64,000 bases of DNA from DASQYE01 sp036389675 (GTDB lineage: Bacteria; Acidobacteriota; Blastocatellia; Pyrinomonadales; Pyrinomonadaceae). A program made the position numbers and the translations under genes. The notes beneath the pieces were generated by a model that made no database searches, was not told where the DNA came from, and was given only the letters and a program-made list of their open reading frames with translations. Location: assembly GCA_036389675.1 (NCBI GenBank), contig DASVWI010000019.1:62001-126000 (forward strand). Direction: 5' to 3'. Shown here one piece after another: positions 26,390 to 34,902 of this stretch (the first letter of the stretch is position 1; each line of letters opens with the position of its first letter).

Positions 26390-27265
26390 CTAGTGGCCGC
26401 ACATCTGTTGATCTTGCCCGCCCGAGCCGGGCGTGCCGCAGTTCCAGCGCGCCGGAGCGCCGAAATCGGTCTTTTCCGTATACTCGAACTCTCCCTGATT
26501 GCTGTTGGTGTCTTTCAGGTCTATCACATCTTTCCCGGCCCTGATGCGATACAGGGTCGTCTTCGCCTTGACGGCATCGCGTATGCGCCAAGTCGTGTTA
26601 TTACGCACGACGACGGGCTGCGTTTTGTCCAGACCCGTGATGTAGTTGGCCGAGAATTGGCCCAGTCCCGCGACCTCAAGGTGATTGCTCATCTCGCCGT
26701 ATTCCTGTTTGACGGCGGCGTAGAGGACACGCGGAGCAATCTCTTTGGCCTTGGCTTCGGCTTCATCAGCCGAGACCCGTTCGATAGTGCGGGCCAGTAT
26801 CAATCGCAGGGCCGCGCGCTGTCGCTCGTCCGCGCGCTCGTCAATAAACATCGTGCGCCCACTCTTCAAATCGGCTGAGCCGAAATGAAGGCCGTCGAGC
26901 ACGACCTCGCCGTAGTTACCCTTTTGAATATGGTAGGAGTAGAACGGGTAGCAGTAGGAATGAGGCGAAGGCTGCTCGCCGAAATTGCACGTGCAGGGCA
27001 CGGAGCAGGTGCAGGTTTCCGTCAGCGCGCCGCGAATGGCCCACGCGCCCGGGGCGGGGCTTGCCGCTTCAACGGGCACGGGAGAAGCCGAGGCGCGCGC
27101 GTCCGCAGCGGGGCGACGAAGCGTCAGGTGAAACGCCGCGAAGACGCCCGCCCCCAGCGCGCCGATCAGCAGAAGCAGGAGCGTCAGACGGGCGACACTA
27201 CGCCAGCCCGCCCTGTGCCCGCCGCCCCCCGCCGCAGCATCCGCATAAAACTCGTTCGTGCTCAA
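26390..27265 (-). CDS. Membrane-anchored DUF1326 domain protein
   Basis: A protein of about 291 residues. TTG 27265 is favoured because AGAGGGA lies just upstream; an in-frame GTG at 27301 would add 12 residues. A single transmembrane segment (VARLTLLLLLIGALGAGVFA) anchors a periplasmic part. After a Pro/Ala linker, WAIRGALTETCTCSVPCTC and NFGEQPSPHSYC give the Cys-rich opening of DUF1326. The family's function is unknown; the Cys pattern suggests metal binding or redox activity. The C-terminus has two more Cys (NCGTPG, QMCGH). Likely operon with the GlsB-like gene. Confidence 0.75.
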   Translation of the reverse strand: MSTNEFYADAAAGGGGHRAGWRSVARLTLLLLLIGALGAGVFAAFHLTLRRPAADARASASPVPVEAASPAPGAWAIRGALTETCTCSVPCTCNFGEQPSPHSYCYPFYSYHIQKGNYGEVVLDGLHFGSADLKSGRTMFIDERADERQRAALRLILARTIERVSADEAEAKAKEIAPRVLYAAVKQEYGEMSNHLEVAGLGQFSANYITGLDKTQPVVVRNNTTWRIRDAVKAKTTLYRIRAGKDVIDLKDTNSNQGEFEYTEKTDFGAPARWNCGTPGSGGQDQQMCGH

Positions 27266-27353
27266 AACTTCCCTCTCAATACTCTTACCTTTACGCTTCA
27301 CCCGCCGTAATTTGTTTCAGTCAAATTTAACACACGAGGGCCTCCGGTTGCAG

Positions 27354-27375
27354 AGACCGCCCTTAAGAGCGGTCT
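27354..27375. other. Short hairpin upstream of a divergent promoter region
   Basis: AGACCGC (27354-27360) and GCGGTCT (27369-27375) form a 7-bp perfect stem with an 8-base loop, in the 245+ bp gap between the DUF1326 gene and the secreted protein gene. It may be an operator or leader hairpin; no T-tract follows. Confidence 0.35.
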
Positions 27376-27387
27376 GAAATATAGTTC

Positions 27388-27416
27388 TTCTAAATCCCGT
27401 GTGAAGTCAGTATAAT
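27388..27416 (+). promoter_or_regulatory. Possible sigma-70 promoter for the secreted Ig-like protein gene
   Basis: A perfect TATAAT -10 at 27411-27416 with a 17-base spacer to TTCTAA at 27388-27393, which is a weak -35 match. It points toward the gene starting at 27547, leaving a leader of about 125 bases. Only the -10 is convincing. Confidence 0.35.
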
Positions 27417-27546
27417 CATTTTTGTGGCGCGCGGAGCTTTCTTCTTCGGCGTGCCGTGCTTATCAACACAGGGTCTCGGGCAATCCGTCTCACCTGAAAT
27501 TTACAACTTCCCGAAAATATTTACACTGCAAGGAGTTTAAAACGAG

Positions 27547-27954
27547 ATGCGTAAACTTTTGATCGCCGCCCTCATCATCGGTGCAACATTCAGCCTTGGT
27601 CTGGCTCAGGAAACGAGCGTGCCCCAGCCGCCAATGGAAACGGAACAGATACTCAAGATGGGCCACGCGCCGAGCCAGCCCGGCGGCATTGGCCGAGCGG
27701 TGGTCGTCGTCGCCGATGAGCAGGGCAATCCAATCAAAGGAGCCTACGTCAAGATCGTTTCCACTTGGGGAGACGGCAACCTGTGCGAGTCATGGGCCTG
27801 GACTAACGACAAGGGTGTGGTCGCACTTCCGCCGCTTCACATGGGCGAGCTGAAGATGAACACCACGGCCAAGGGATACAAAAAGTCTGTGCAGGAGATC
27901 GAGCTGAGCTCGCTCAGCGAGCCCATCCGCATCACCTTAACGTCCAAGAAGTAA
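27547..27954 (+). CDS. Secreted protein with carboxypeptidase-regulatory-like (Ig-type) domain
   Basis: A 135-residue exported protein. The signal peptide is residues 1-20 (LLIAALIIGATFSLGLAQ). Residues about 48-132 form a CarboxypepD_reg-like beta sandwich: GRAVVVVADEQGNPIKGAYV, then VSTWGDG, TNDKGVVALPPL and LKMNTTAKGYKK, a typical order for these domains, which often attach to surface or TonB-linked proteins. AAGGAG lies about 11 bases upstream. No partner gene is adjacent; an intrinsic terminator follows. Confidence 0.82.
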   Translation: MRKLLIAALIIGATFSLGLAQETSVPQPPMETEQILKMGHAPSQPGGIGRAVVVVADEQGNPIKGAYVKIVSTWGDGNLCESWAWTNDKGVVALPPLHMGELKMNTTAKGYKKSVQEIELSSLSEPIRITLTSKK

Positions 27955-27980
27955 TCCGTCTTTTCTCTCGCAGAGATGAC

Positions 27981-28024
27981 AAAGGGAGCGCGCCCATATC
28001 CATCGGGCGCGCTCCCTTTTCTTT
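27981..28024. terminator. Bidirectional intrinsic terminator
   Basis: Arms 27981-27995 (AAAGGGAGCGCGCCC) and 28005-28019 are perfectly complementary over 15 bp, with a 9-base loop. The A-run before and T-run after the stem make it a rho-independent terminator in both directions, between the convergent genes ending at 27954 and 28023. Confidence 0.9.
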
Positions 28025-28292
28025 ACTTACCGGCCATTCTGCGCTCCGTGCCCTGCCACGCCTCGGCCTTCATGTTCTCTTCCGGCTCGCTCGCTTCCGC
28101 CAGCGGTATTAATTCCGCCAGCGCGTCGCGCAGCTCCTTCGCCTGCTCCAGAGTCAACAAAAGAGTCGGAGCGCGCTCGCCCTGACCTTCGACGCCGAGC
28201 GCCAGCAATTGATCTGCGAAAACCGAGATACGCAAGCGCCCGTCGCCCGTCCGGCGACCAGTCCTGATCTTCACCTCATGATTCGACGACAT
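28023..28292 (-). CDS. Small hypothetical protein, unknown
   Basis: An 89-residue soluble protein. A basic N-terminus (HEVKIRTGRRTGDGRLRISVF) with beta-like residues is followed by a helical segment APTLLLTLEQAKELRDALAEL, and an acidic, Met-containing end. The motif order LLLTLEQAKELRDAL resembles small DUFs that regulate or bind nucleic acids, but I cannot assign it. Its 3' end meets the terminator at 27981-28024. Confidence 0.6.
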   Translation of the reverse strand: MSSNHEVKIRTGRRTGDGRLRISVFADQLLALGVEGQGERAPTLLLTLEQAKELRDALAELIPLAEASEPEENMKAEAWQGTERRMAGK

Positions 28293-28345
28293 AACAGCAG
28301 CAACAAGTCTGAATTAAGATTTTAATCTGAACAAGATTTTAGCTG

Positions 28346-28376
28346 GTTCACTCGTCACTTGTCACTCGTCACTGCT
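28346..28376. repeat. GAGTGAC-type repeat, copy 3
   Basis: Tandem units CACTCGTCACTTGTCACTCG, complement of GAGTGACAAGTGACGAGTGA. The last codons (VTSDK) and the stop of the transporter gene at 28355 are made of this repeat. Confidence 0.6.
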
Positions 28377-29929
28377 TTCCTGATCCACTCGCGGGCGACC
28401 GTCTGCCTGTCGCGTCTATTGCCGTCCACGTCGTAGTTCAGACGGCGCATGTCCTCGGTGGAGATGGCCCGGCTCAATAGATTTAAGACTTCGCGGAGCG
28501 CGCCCACGCGCGTGACAGAGTCCTGACGGGCGAGAATGACTGCTTCGTAGGGCGGGAAGTAGCGACGGTCATCATCAAGCTGCACGAGGTCGAGCGCACT
28601 GATAAGGCCGTCGGTGGAATTTCCCGCGATGAGATCGACCTGATTGGAAGCGAGAGCGCGATAGGTAAGCGACAAATCCATCTCGCGCGGCGGCGCGGAG
28701 AATTTCAGATTATAGGCGCGCGCGAATCCGGCGTAACCGTCAGAGCGTGACATGAAATCCTGACCGAAGCCGGCGCGCCATGTGGGAGCGTATCGCACAG
28801 CATCCGAGATGGTTTTAAGGCCCAGCCGGCGCGCGTCCGCGCCTCGCACGAGTATGGCGAAGTCGTTGCTGTACCCGAGCGGTGGGCCAACTTCCACCCT
28901 GAACTTTTCGGCGTACTCGCGCTTCACCTCTTCGTAAACTGCGCGCGGGTCTGTGGCGGGCGGGTGCTTTAGTATTTCCACGTAGGACGTGCCGGTGTAC
29001 TCCGGGTAGCAATCTATCTGGCCCGCGACCAGCGCCTGATGGGCCAGATTTCCGCCAAGCTCAAAACGCCGCTCGACCGCGACGCCGCGCGCTTCGAGCA
29101 GTTGCGCGACGATCTCGCCGAGCAGCAGAGACTCCGTAAAATCTTTCGAGCCGACGACCACGCGCGCCCTGTTCAAAGGCTCTGAGGCCGCGCGACGAGA
29201 GTTGCGCCACACGCCCCACACGCCCAGCGCAACTAGAAGGGCGAGCGAAGCCCAAGCGATGCGCCGCAACACCGAACGGTTCTTGCTTGAGCGACGCGCG
29301 CTCGCGTCAAAACGCTGTTCGAGAGTTCCGAGCGCGAAGTCTGCGATGAGCGCCATCAACGCCGAAGGCACGGCTCCCGCCAGCAGCAGCCGATTGTCGA
29401 ACTGTCTCAGCCCTCGGAAGATGTACTCTCCGAGACCGCCAGCGCCGACCGCCGCCGCGATGACAGCCACACCGATGGTAATCACTACGGCCACTCTGAT
29501 ACCCGTCAGGATGACGCCCATCGCGAGCGGCAATTCGACCTGCCACAACACCTGCCGGTCAGACATGCCCATCGCCACCGCCGCCTCGCGCACGTTCGGG
29601 TCAACGCCGAGGATTCCCGTCACGGTGTTGCGTATGATCGGCAGGAGCGCGTAGAGCACGAGCGCGATGATGGCCGTGCTGCGCCCTATGCCGCCGATGA
29701 AGGGGATCGGAATCAGAAGACCGAAGAGGGCAAGGCTCGGAACGGTCTGCATAATGTTGGCAAGACCGAGCACGGGGGCGCGCAGCCTCCTGTGGCGCGT
29801 GAGAAGAACGCCCAAAGGGACTCCGATGGCGACGGCTATTGAGGTTGAGATCAGTACGAGCAGTAGATGCTGCTGGACGTGTGCGAGGATGTCGGCCCAG
29901 TTGCCGCGAAAGAATTCCCATGCGCTCAT
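28355..29929 (-). CDS. ABC transporter permease fused to substrate-binding domain (EgtU/OpuB-like)
   Basis: A 524-residue fusion. Residues about 1-215 are a BPD-type permease with about six helices and the EAA loop EAAVAMGMSDRQVLWQVELP. After a further membrane helix (about 220-238), residues 245-520 form a class F glycine-betaine-type binding domain: VVVGSKDFTESLLLGEIVAQLLE, CYPEYTGTSYVEIL, and LIAGNSTDGLISALD. Permease-binding fusions occur in choline/betaine uptake (OpuB) and in EgtU for ergothioneine. The egtD and egtB neighbours favour ergothioneine or a related betaine. It overlaps the ATPase gene by 4 bases (ATGA). Its last residues come from a repeat. Confidence 0.85.
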   Translation of the reverse strand: MSAWEFFRGNWADILAHVQQHLLLVLISTSIAVAIGVPLGVLLTRHRRLRAPVLGLANIMQTVPSLALFGLLIPIPFIGGIGRSTAIIALVLYALLPIIRNTVTGILGVDPNVREAAVAMGMSDRQVLWQVELPLAMGVILTGIRVAVVITIGVAVIAAAVGAGGLGEYIFRGLRQFDNRLLLAGAVPSALMALIADFALGTLEQRFDASARRSSKNRSVLRRIAWASLALLVALGVWGVWRNSRRAASEPLNRARVVVGSKDFTESLLLGEIVAQLLEARGVAVERRFELGGNLAHQALVAGQIDCYPEYTGTSYVEILKHPPATDPRAVYEEVKREYAEKFRVEVGPPLGYSNDFAILVRGADARRLGLKTISDAVRYAPTWRAGFGQDFMSRSDGYAGFARAYNLKFSAPPREMDLSLTYRALASNQVDLIAGNSTDGLISALDLVQLDDDRRYFPPYEAVILARQDSVTRVGALREVLNLLSRAISTEDMRRLNYDVDGNRRDRQTVAREWIRKAVTSDK

Positions 29930-30735
29930 TGATGCCTCCCTGCACGGCGGTCGCGCACACGTCCCTCGCCCACGCGCAGCGTTTCCAGATAGGCGCGGGC
30001 GTGTTCCTCTTCGGAGGCGAGAAACTTTTCGGGCGTCTCTAACAGAACCATTCGACCGGCGTGCATGAGACCAATGCGCGTGGCGACGGTGAGAGCTTCC
30101 CTGACATCGTGTGTGACGAAGATGACGGTCTTGCCCAGCCGACGGCTCAAATCTGCGAACTCTCTCTGAAGCGAGGTGCGCGTGAGCGGGTCGAGCGCGC
30201 CGAAGGGCTCGTCCATCAGTAGCAGCGGCGGCTCGGCTGCCAGAGCGCGTGCGACGCCGACTCTCTGTCTTTGCCCGCCCGACAGCTCGCGCGGGTAGCG
30301 ATGAGCGAAAGCCTTCGGCTCAAGACCGACGAGCGCGAGCAGCTCTCTGACGCGCTCTCTGACGCGCTCCTTTTCCCAGTTTTCCAAACTGGGCACAAGT
30401 GCGACATTACGCTCGACCGTGAAATGCAGAAAGAGCCCGCCTTCCTGAATCACGTAGCCCGTCCGCCGCCTGAGTCGGCGCGCGTCCCAATCCGCGGTCG
30501 CGCGCCCCTCGACCAAAACCTTCCCCTTGGTCGGCAGCAGCAGGCGATTGACCAGCTTGAGCGTCGTCGTCTTTCCGCATCCCGATTCGCCGAGCAGCAC
30601 AAGGGTCTCGCCGCGCTCAATCGTCAGATTAAGCCCCGAAATGATCGGCGCAGCGACGCCCGGCACGCTGTAGCTGACATCGCGAAACTCTACGAGCGCG
30701 CCGGCGGAATCCTGATCGGGAATATCTTTAAGCAT
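29926..30735 (-). CDS. ABC transporter ATPase (EgtV/OpuBA-like)
   Basis: A 269-residue ABC ATPase. Walker A is LLGESGCGKTTTLKLVNRL (residues about 49-67); Q-loop YVIQEGGLFLHFTVERNV; signature LSGGQRQRVGVARAL; Walker B LLLMDEPFGALD; H-loop FVTHDV. It lacks the C-terminal CBS pair of OpuA-type osmoregulated ATPases, which fits a non-osmotic, EgtV-like role. It is coupled to the permease-binding fusion by an ATGA overlap and lies 36 bases downstream of the ligase gene, so transport and biosynthesis genes probably share a transcript. Confidence 0.88.
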   Translation of the reverse strand: MLKDIPDQDSAGALVEFRDVSYSVPGVAAPIISGLNLTIERGETLVLLGESGCGKTTTLKLVNRLLLPTKGKVLVEGRATADWDARRLRRRTGYVIQEGGLFLHFTVERNVALVPSLENWEKERVRERVRELLALVGLEPKAFAHRYPRELSGGQRQRVGVARALAAEPPLLLMDEPFGALDPLTRTSLQREFADLSRRLGKTVIFVTHDVREALTVATRIGLMHAGRMVLLETPEKFLASEEEHARAYLETLRVGEGRVRDRRAGRHQ

Positions 30736-30771
30736 AAGAGCCGAAACGACTCGCTCCTGCGCCAGACGCTT

Positions 30772-32172
30772 TCAGGCGATACGCAGGTATTCGATGACGC
30801 GACTGATAGAGCCGTGCCATGAGCCCTGCCAGTTCCGCAGCAGAATGTCCGCCGGGCAAACCTCGTCTTCGATGACTCGCTCGCACAGCACGTCCAGATA
30901 ACGAACCTCGTCGGGCGCTACGCGGCTGAGACCGCTCAGAGCGAGCCCCGTAACTTCTCTGGCGAGCGCAAGGAGGTCGACGCCAGCGTGTCTGGCCTGA
31001 AGCCCGTCGCGCGCGACGGCGGCGCGAAGTCCCCTCGCATCCGCACGACTGAGTCTCGGCGCAAGCCTCAGCGCTTCGTCCAAAGCTGTGGCGTCATACA
31101 GCAGGCCCTTCCAGAAGGCTTGCAGCGCGAGCGTGTGAGAGAGGTCGCCGCAGTCGGCGCTGCGCAGCTCTATGTGCTGCTTGAGCCGCGCGTCCGTAAA
31201 GAGAGTCGTCAGGTGATCGGCCCAGTCTCCGAAGACAGGCCCGACTCCGTCCGAGCCGTGTTCGAGAAAGTCTCCGAACTTCATGCCCGTCGGCCCATCC
31301 AGATAGCTGCCGTCACGCTGCGCGAAGATCATCGGCACTTCGAGCGCGTAAGCGACGAACGCGGCGGGCGAGAACTCTTCCGCTAAGGCGGGCGGAGAGA
31401 TGCCTGTGCGGTCATCATCGGTCGCGAGCCAGGCGGCGGCGCGCGTTGACTTGTAGCCCGAAGGCACACCGTTCTCGAAAGGCGAGTTGGCGAAGATGGC
31501 CGTGGCGACAGGAGCCAGACGATTGCCGAGCAGAAACTTTTTGGCGAGGTCGCTATCCGCACCGTAGTCCAGATTGGTCTGCGCGGCGCAGGTGCGCGTC
31601 ATCATGTCCCAGCCGCGCCCGCCCCGCCCCGCAAGATAGGGGCGCATCACATCGTAGCGCAGCTTGGGAAACCACTGCTGCTGCTCAATCGTGCGCAGCG
31701 GATCGAAGCCGACGGCGAGAAAGGCCAGACAGTCACCTTCGGCTATCTCGTGAAGCCGTGCGAGGTAGCGCACGAGATCGCGCTCGACATCCGAGAGGCT
31801 GCGGCGCGGCGCGCCGGAAAACTCGACCTGCCCGCCCGGCTCGACCGTCAGGCGATTCATCTGTCCCGCGTTGACCTCGATGAGCGTGCGTCCCTCGTAG
31901 ACCAGATCGTTGGAGGAAGGGGCGAACCCTGCCAGCACTCTCTGCACCTGCACGGGGCTGAGGCGTTTGAAATCGCGCCGCGCGTCATAGCCGAACAGCT
32001 CGAACTCGACGCCGCACATCCATTCCGAAAAGGGCTTAGCGCCGCGCCGCAGATTCTCCTCAAAGAGCGCCGTCGAAGATTTCGAGACCGCGTCGGTCAG
32101 GAGCGGAAAGACCAGCCGCCCGGACGATTGCTCACCGGCCCTGGAGTGTTTAATAAGTTGGTCGCCGTCCAT
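30772..32172 (-). CDS. egtA: Glutamate-cysteine ligase, plant/EgtA type (GCS2)
   Basis: A 466-residue ligase of the plant/alphaproteobacterial GshA group. Motifs in order: GVEFELFGYDARR, VEPGGQVEFSGAP, RTCAAQTNLDYG, STRAAAWLATDDDRTG, and LKQHIELRSADCGDLSHTLA followed by AFWKGLLYD. These surround the ATP, metals and glutamate in family structures. The product gamma-glutamylcysteine is the sulfur donor in the mycobacterial ergothioneine route or a glutathione precursor. No gshB or egtC is visible nearby. The symbol is assigned from the egtD-egtB context, and gshA is the alternative. Confidence 0.82.
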   Translation of the reverse strand: MDGDQLIKHSRAGEQSSGRLVFPLLTDAVSKSSTALFEENLRRGAKPFSEWMCGVEFELFGYDARRDFKRLSPVQVQRVLAGFAPSSNDLVYEGRTLIEVNAGQMNRLTVEPGGQVEFSGAPRRSLSDVERDLVRYLARLHEIAEGDCLAFLAVGFDPLRTIEQQQWFPKLRYDVMRPYLAGRGGRGWDMMTRTCAAQTNLDYGADSDLAKKFLLGNRLAPVATAIFANSPFENGVPSGYKSTRAAAWLATDDDRTGISPPALAEEFSPAAFVAYALEVPMIFAQRDGSYLDGPTGMKFGDFLEHGSDGVGPVFGDWADHLTTLFTDARLKQHIELRSADCGDLSHTLALQAFWKGLLYDATALDEALRLAPRLSRADARGLRAAVARDGLQARHAGVDLLALAREVTGLALSGLSRVAPDEVRYLDVLCERVIEDEVCPADILLRNWQGSWHGSISRVIEYLRIA

Positions 32173-32207
32173 AAAATCCGAATGGTCAAGCCTATCAAAG
32201 CAGTTTC

Positions 32208-32280
32208 AAACAGGGATGGACAGAAGATTCTCAGGATGAAAACATTAATGCCTGACCATCTGCGGTCCATCCCTGTTCAT
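32208..32280. repeat. ATTAACAGGG-family palindromic element, copy 3
   Basis: AAACAGGGATGGACAGAAGA on the left pairs with GTCCATCCCTGTTCA on the right; core TTCTCAGGATGAAAACATTA, nearly identical to the core of copy 4 at 35907. It lies between egtD and the ligase gene on the minus strand. Confidence 0.8.
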
Positions 32281-32300
32281 TCTTTCCTGCCATTTCAAGT

Positions 32301-33320
32301 CTACACAGCCATAAAGAGATTGCTGCTGAAACGCTCATCGCTGTCGAGCCATGTGCGCGTGCGCTCGAAACCTGTTGCGGTCGCCAGCCGCGAGAGCCCT
32401 TCGAGGTCGTACTTGTAAGAGTTTTCGGTATGGATACGTTCGCCCTCGTCGAAGGCCAGCTCCATTTCCAGCTTACGTATCGAGACAGCCTGCGCGCGCG
32501 CGCTTTCCAGATAGACTTCTATGCGACCGATCTCGTCATTGTAGACGGCGCGATGTTTGAAAGCGCGCAGATTGAAGTCAGCCTCCAGCTCGCGATTGAT
32601 GCGCGCCAGCAGATTGAGATTGAAGGCGGCGGTGACGCCGAGCGAATCGTCGTAAGCCGCCTCGAGAATTGCCGGGTCTTTACGCAGGTCAGCGCCGAGC
32701 AGGAGCGCATCATTCGGCGCGAGCACGCCGCGCAGGGCACGCAGGAAGCGGCGCGCATCTTCCATGTCGAAGTTGCCTATGTTCGAGCCAAGAAAGAGGG
32801 CCAGCGTGCGACCCTCTCGCGGCGCGCGGCTCAGCGCCGCCAGCCCGTCGTAGTAATCGCTGGCGTAAGCCTCTATGCGTAGCTCGGGATAGGATTGCAG
32901 GAGGACGCGCGAGCTTGTCTCAAGCGCCACGGGAGAGATGTCGACGGGGATGAAAACCAGCTCGCGTTGACGCTTCAAGAGGGCCTCGATGATGCGGCGG
33001 GTCTTGGAGGCGCTGCCGCTGCCCATCTCAAGCAGCGACATCTTCTTCTCCGCGTCGAGCGCAGAGACAATCTCGTCGGCATAGCGCGCGAAGATCTCAT
33101 TCTCCGCCCGCGTCAGGTAATATTCCGGCAGCAGGCAGATGGCATCGAAAAGCTGCGAGCCCAGCTCGTCGTAAAAATATTTGGGAAAGAGACGGCGGGG
33201 ACGCGTGCCGAGGCCGTCGCGGACATCCGCGGCGAAAGTGGCCCGCAGGTCTTGCGTGCGAACCAGATTGTGTATGATCAAACGGCTGTCGGAGCTTTGA
33301 TCGGGAGCCCGCTCGGACAT
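32301..33320 (-). CDS. egtD: L-histidine N-alpha-methyltransferase
   Basis: A 339-residue SAM-dependent methyltransferase. ATG 33320 is set by GGAGAG seven bases upstream; the frame is open further up but that is chance. RLFPKYFYDELGSQLFDAI and LPEYYLTRAE are the EgtD opening; LLEMGSGSASKTRRII is the SAM loop; LFLGSNIGNF is motif II. The histidine pocket lies in FNLNLLARINRELEADFN and IHTENSYKYDLEGL. It trimethylates histidine to hercynine, the substrate of EgtB. Divergent from egtB across 141 bp. Confidence 0.93.
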   Translation of the reverse strand: MSERAPDQSSDSRLIIHNLVRTQDLRATFAADVRDGLGTRPRRLFPKYFYDELGSQLFDAICLLPEYYLTRAENEIFARYADEIVSALDAEKKMSLLEMGSGSASKTRRIIEALLKRQRELVFIPVDISPVALETSSRVLLQSYPELRIEAYASDYYDGLAALSRAPREGRTLALFLGSNIGNFDMEDARRFLRALRGVLAPNDALLLGADLRKDPAILEAAYDDSLGVTAAFNLNLLARINRELEADFNLRAFKHRAVYNDEIGRIEVYLESARAQAVSIRKLEMELAFDEGERIHTENSYKYDLEGLSRLATATGFERTRTWLDSDERFSSNLFMAV

Positions 33321-33461
33321 TCTCTTCTCTCCTGACCTTCGACGGCGGCAAGCGTATTTTGCAAAGCCCCCTGCTTGTGACGGACGTTTGCTATGATAAC
33401 GTATCGCGGTGATAATCAATACGCGGCGCGCGGGGCTCTCAGGTAAAAGGGGCGCGCGTTC

Positions 33462-34802
33462 ATGTTCAGGGGAGACGGCAGGTTGAGCCAACGGCGAGCG
33501 GAAGAGATCAGGGAGTTGATGACGGCGGCGCGCGAGCGCACGACCGCGCTGTTCGACCTTGCGCGCGAAGAGGATTTGCGCGAAAGCCCCGGCTTCGGGT
33601 TTCGACCCGTCATCTGGCATTTGGCCCACATAGGCGTCTTTGAAGCCTACTGGCTGCTGCAAAGAGTCGCGGGCCAAAGCGCGCCCGACGAGCGCTACGA
33701 GAGTATCTTCGACCCCATCAGGACACCGCGCGAGGAATCTAAGAATCTGCCGTCGCGCCGCGAGATGCAATCCTACCTGACGCGCGTTCGCGAAGAGGTC
33801 TTTCGCCTTCTCGATCGCACCGCCTTTGATGAATCAGACCTGCTGCTGCGCGACGCCTACGTCTTCGAGCTTGTCCTTGAGCATGAATACCAGCATCAGG
33901 AAACGCTCGCCTACCTGCTTCACATGCTCGCGCCCGCGAAGAAGAGCCGCCCCAACACGCAGGAGGCCGTGCGACGCGCTGAGGTCGAGGCACAGGCTGC
34001 AACGTCGCCTGAGCCCGCGATGGTTCTCATTCCCGAGGGCGCTTTCGAGATGGGCTCGGTCTGGAACTCTTTCGCTTATGACAACGAGCTTCCGCCGCAC
34101 ACGGTGGATGTTCCGGCCTTCAAGCTAGACCGCTTGCTCACGACCAACGCGGAGTACGCTCGCTTCCTCGATGAGGGCGGCTATAGCAGGCGTGAGTGGT
34201 GGAGCGACGAGGGCTGGCAGTGGCGCGAGCGCGAGAATTGGGCCATGCCGCTCTACTGGTCTAAGGATGGCGGGGGCTTCAACGCGCGAACGATGTTCGA
34301 CGAAGGCACGATTGGGCCAACCCATCCGGTCACGGGCATTAGCTGGTACGAAGCGGAAGCCTACGCGCGTTTCATGGGAAAGCGGCTGCCGACAGAAGCC
34401 GAGTGGGAGAAGGCAGCATCTTGGGAAGGAAGCGCAGGCGCGCCCAAACGTCGCTTTAGCTGGGGAGAGCGCAAGCCTTCGCCCGCGCTCTCGAACTTCG
34501 ACAATCACTACTGGGGCACGACGCCCGTCGGAAGCTTCCCCGAAGGAGCGAGCTGCTTCGGATGTCTGGACATGACGGGCAACGTCTGGGAATGGACGGC
34601 CTCCGCGTTCGAGGGTTATCCGGGCTTCAAGCCGTTTCCGTACCCGGAATATTCCGAGGTCTGGTTTGACGGCGACCACCGCGTCCTCAAAGGCGGCTCA
34701 TGGGCCACGCGCCCCTCCGTGCTGCGTACGTCCTTCCGCAACTTCTTCCGCCGCCACTTTCGCATAGCCTTCGCCGGCCTTCGCTGCGCGGCGGATGCTT
34801 AA
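33462..34802 (+). CDS. egtB: Ergothioneine sulfoxide synthase (DinB-FGE iron enzyme)
   Basis: A 446-residue two-domain protein. The N-terminal DinB-like domain holds the three iron-binding His: His56 in WHLAH, and His141 and His145 in EHEYQHQE. The C-terminal formylglycine-enzyme-like domain starts near residue 187 (MVLIPEGAFEMGS) and ends TGNVWEWTASAF, YPGFKPFPYPEYS, VLKGGSWATRPSVLRTSFRN. It couples hercynine to a thiol with O2. The actinobacterial type has a Trp-Asp after the FRN motif; here the text is FRNFFRRHFRIAFAGLR, which suggests the alternative acidobacterial type, reported to accept cysteine directly. Confidence 0.92.
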   Translation: MFRGDGRLSQRRAEEIRELMTAARERTTALFDLAREEDLRESPGFGFRPVIWHLAHIGVFEAYWLLQRVAGQSAPDERYESIFDPIRTPREESKNLPSRREMQSYLTRVREEVFRLLDRTAFDESDLLLRDAYVFELVLEHEYQHQETLAYLLHMLAPAKKSRPNTQEAVRRAEVEAQAATSPEPAMVLIPEGAFEMGSVWNSFAYDNELPPHTVDVPAFKLDRLLTTNAEYARFLDEGGYSRREWWSDEGWQWRERENWAMPLYWSKDGGGFNARTMFDEGTIGPTHPVTGISWYEAEAYARFMGKRLPTEAEWEKAASWEGSAGAPKRRFSWGERKPSPALSNFDNHYWGTTPVGSFPEGASCFGCLDMTGNVWEWTASAFEGYPGFKPFPYPEYSEVWFDGDHRVLKGGSWATRPSVLRTSFRNFFRRHFRIAFAGLRCAADA

Positions 34803-34902
34803 AGCGAGAGAGTAGAGCGTCTCGCGCATGGTTTGGCTTTCGATACGGCTATCCGTTACACTTTTTTCCAGCTTTAGATTGATGACAGGAAAAGAGGGCC
34901 TG

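Noticed and set aside
33321..33770. Possible 150-residue N-terminal extension of EgtD
   Set aside because: The extension crosses the divergent promoter region and the start of egtB, and EgtD homology and a good ribosome binding site begin at 33320.
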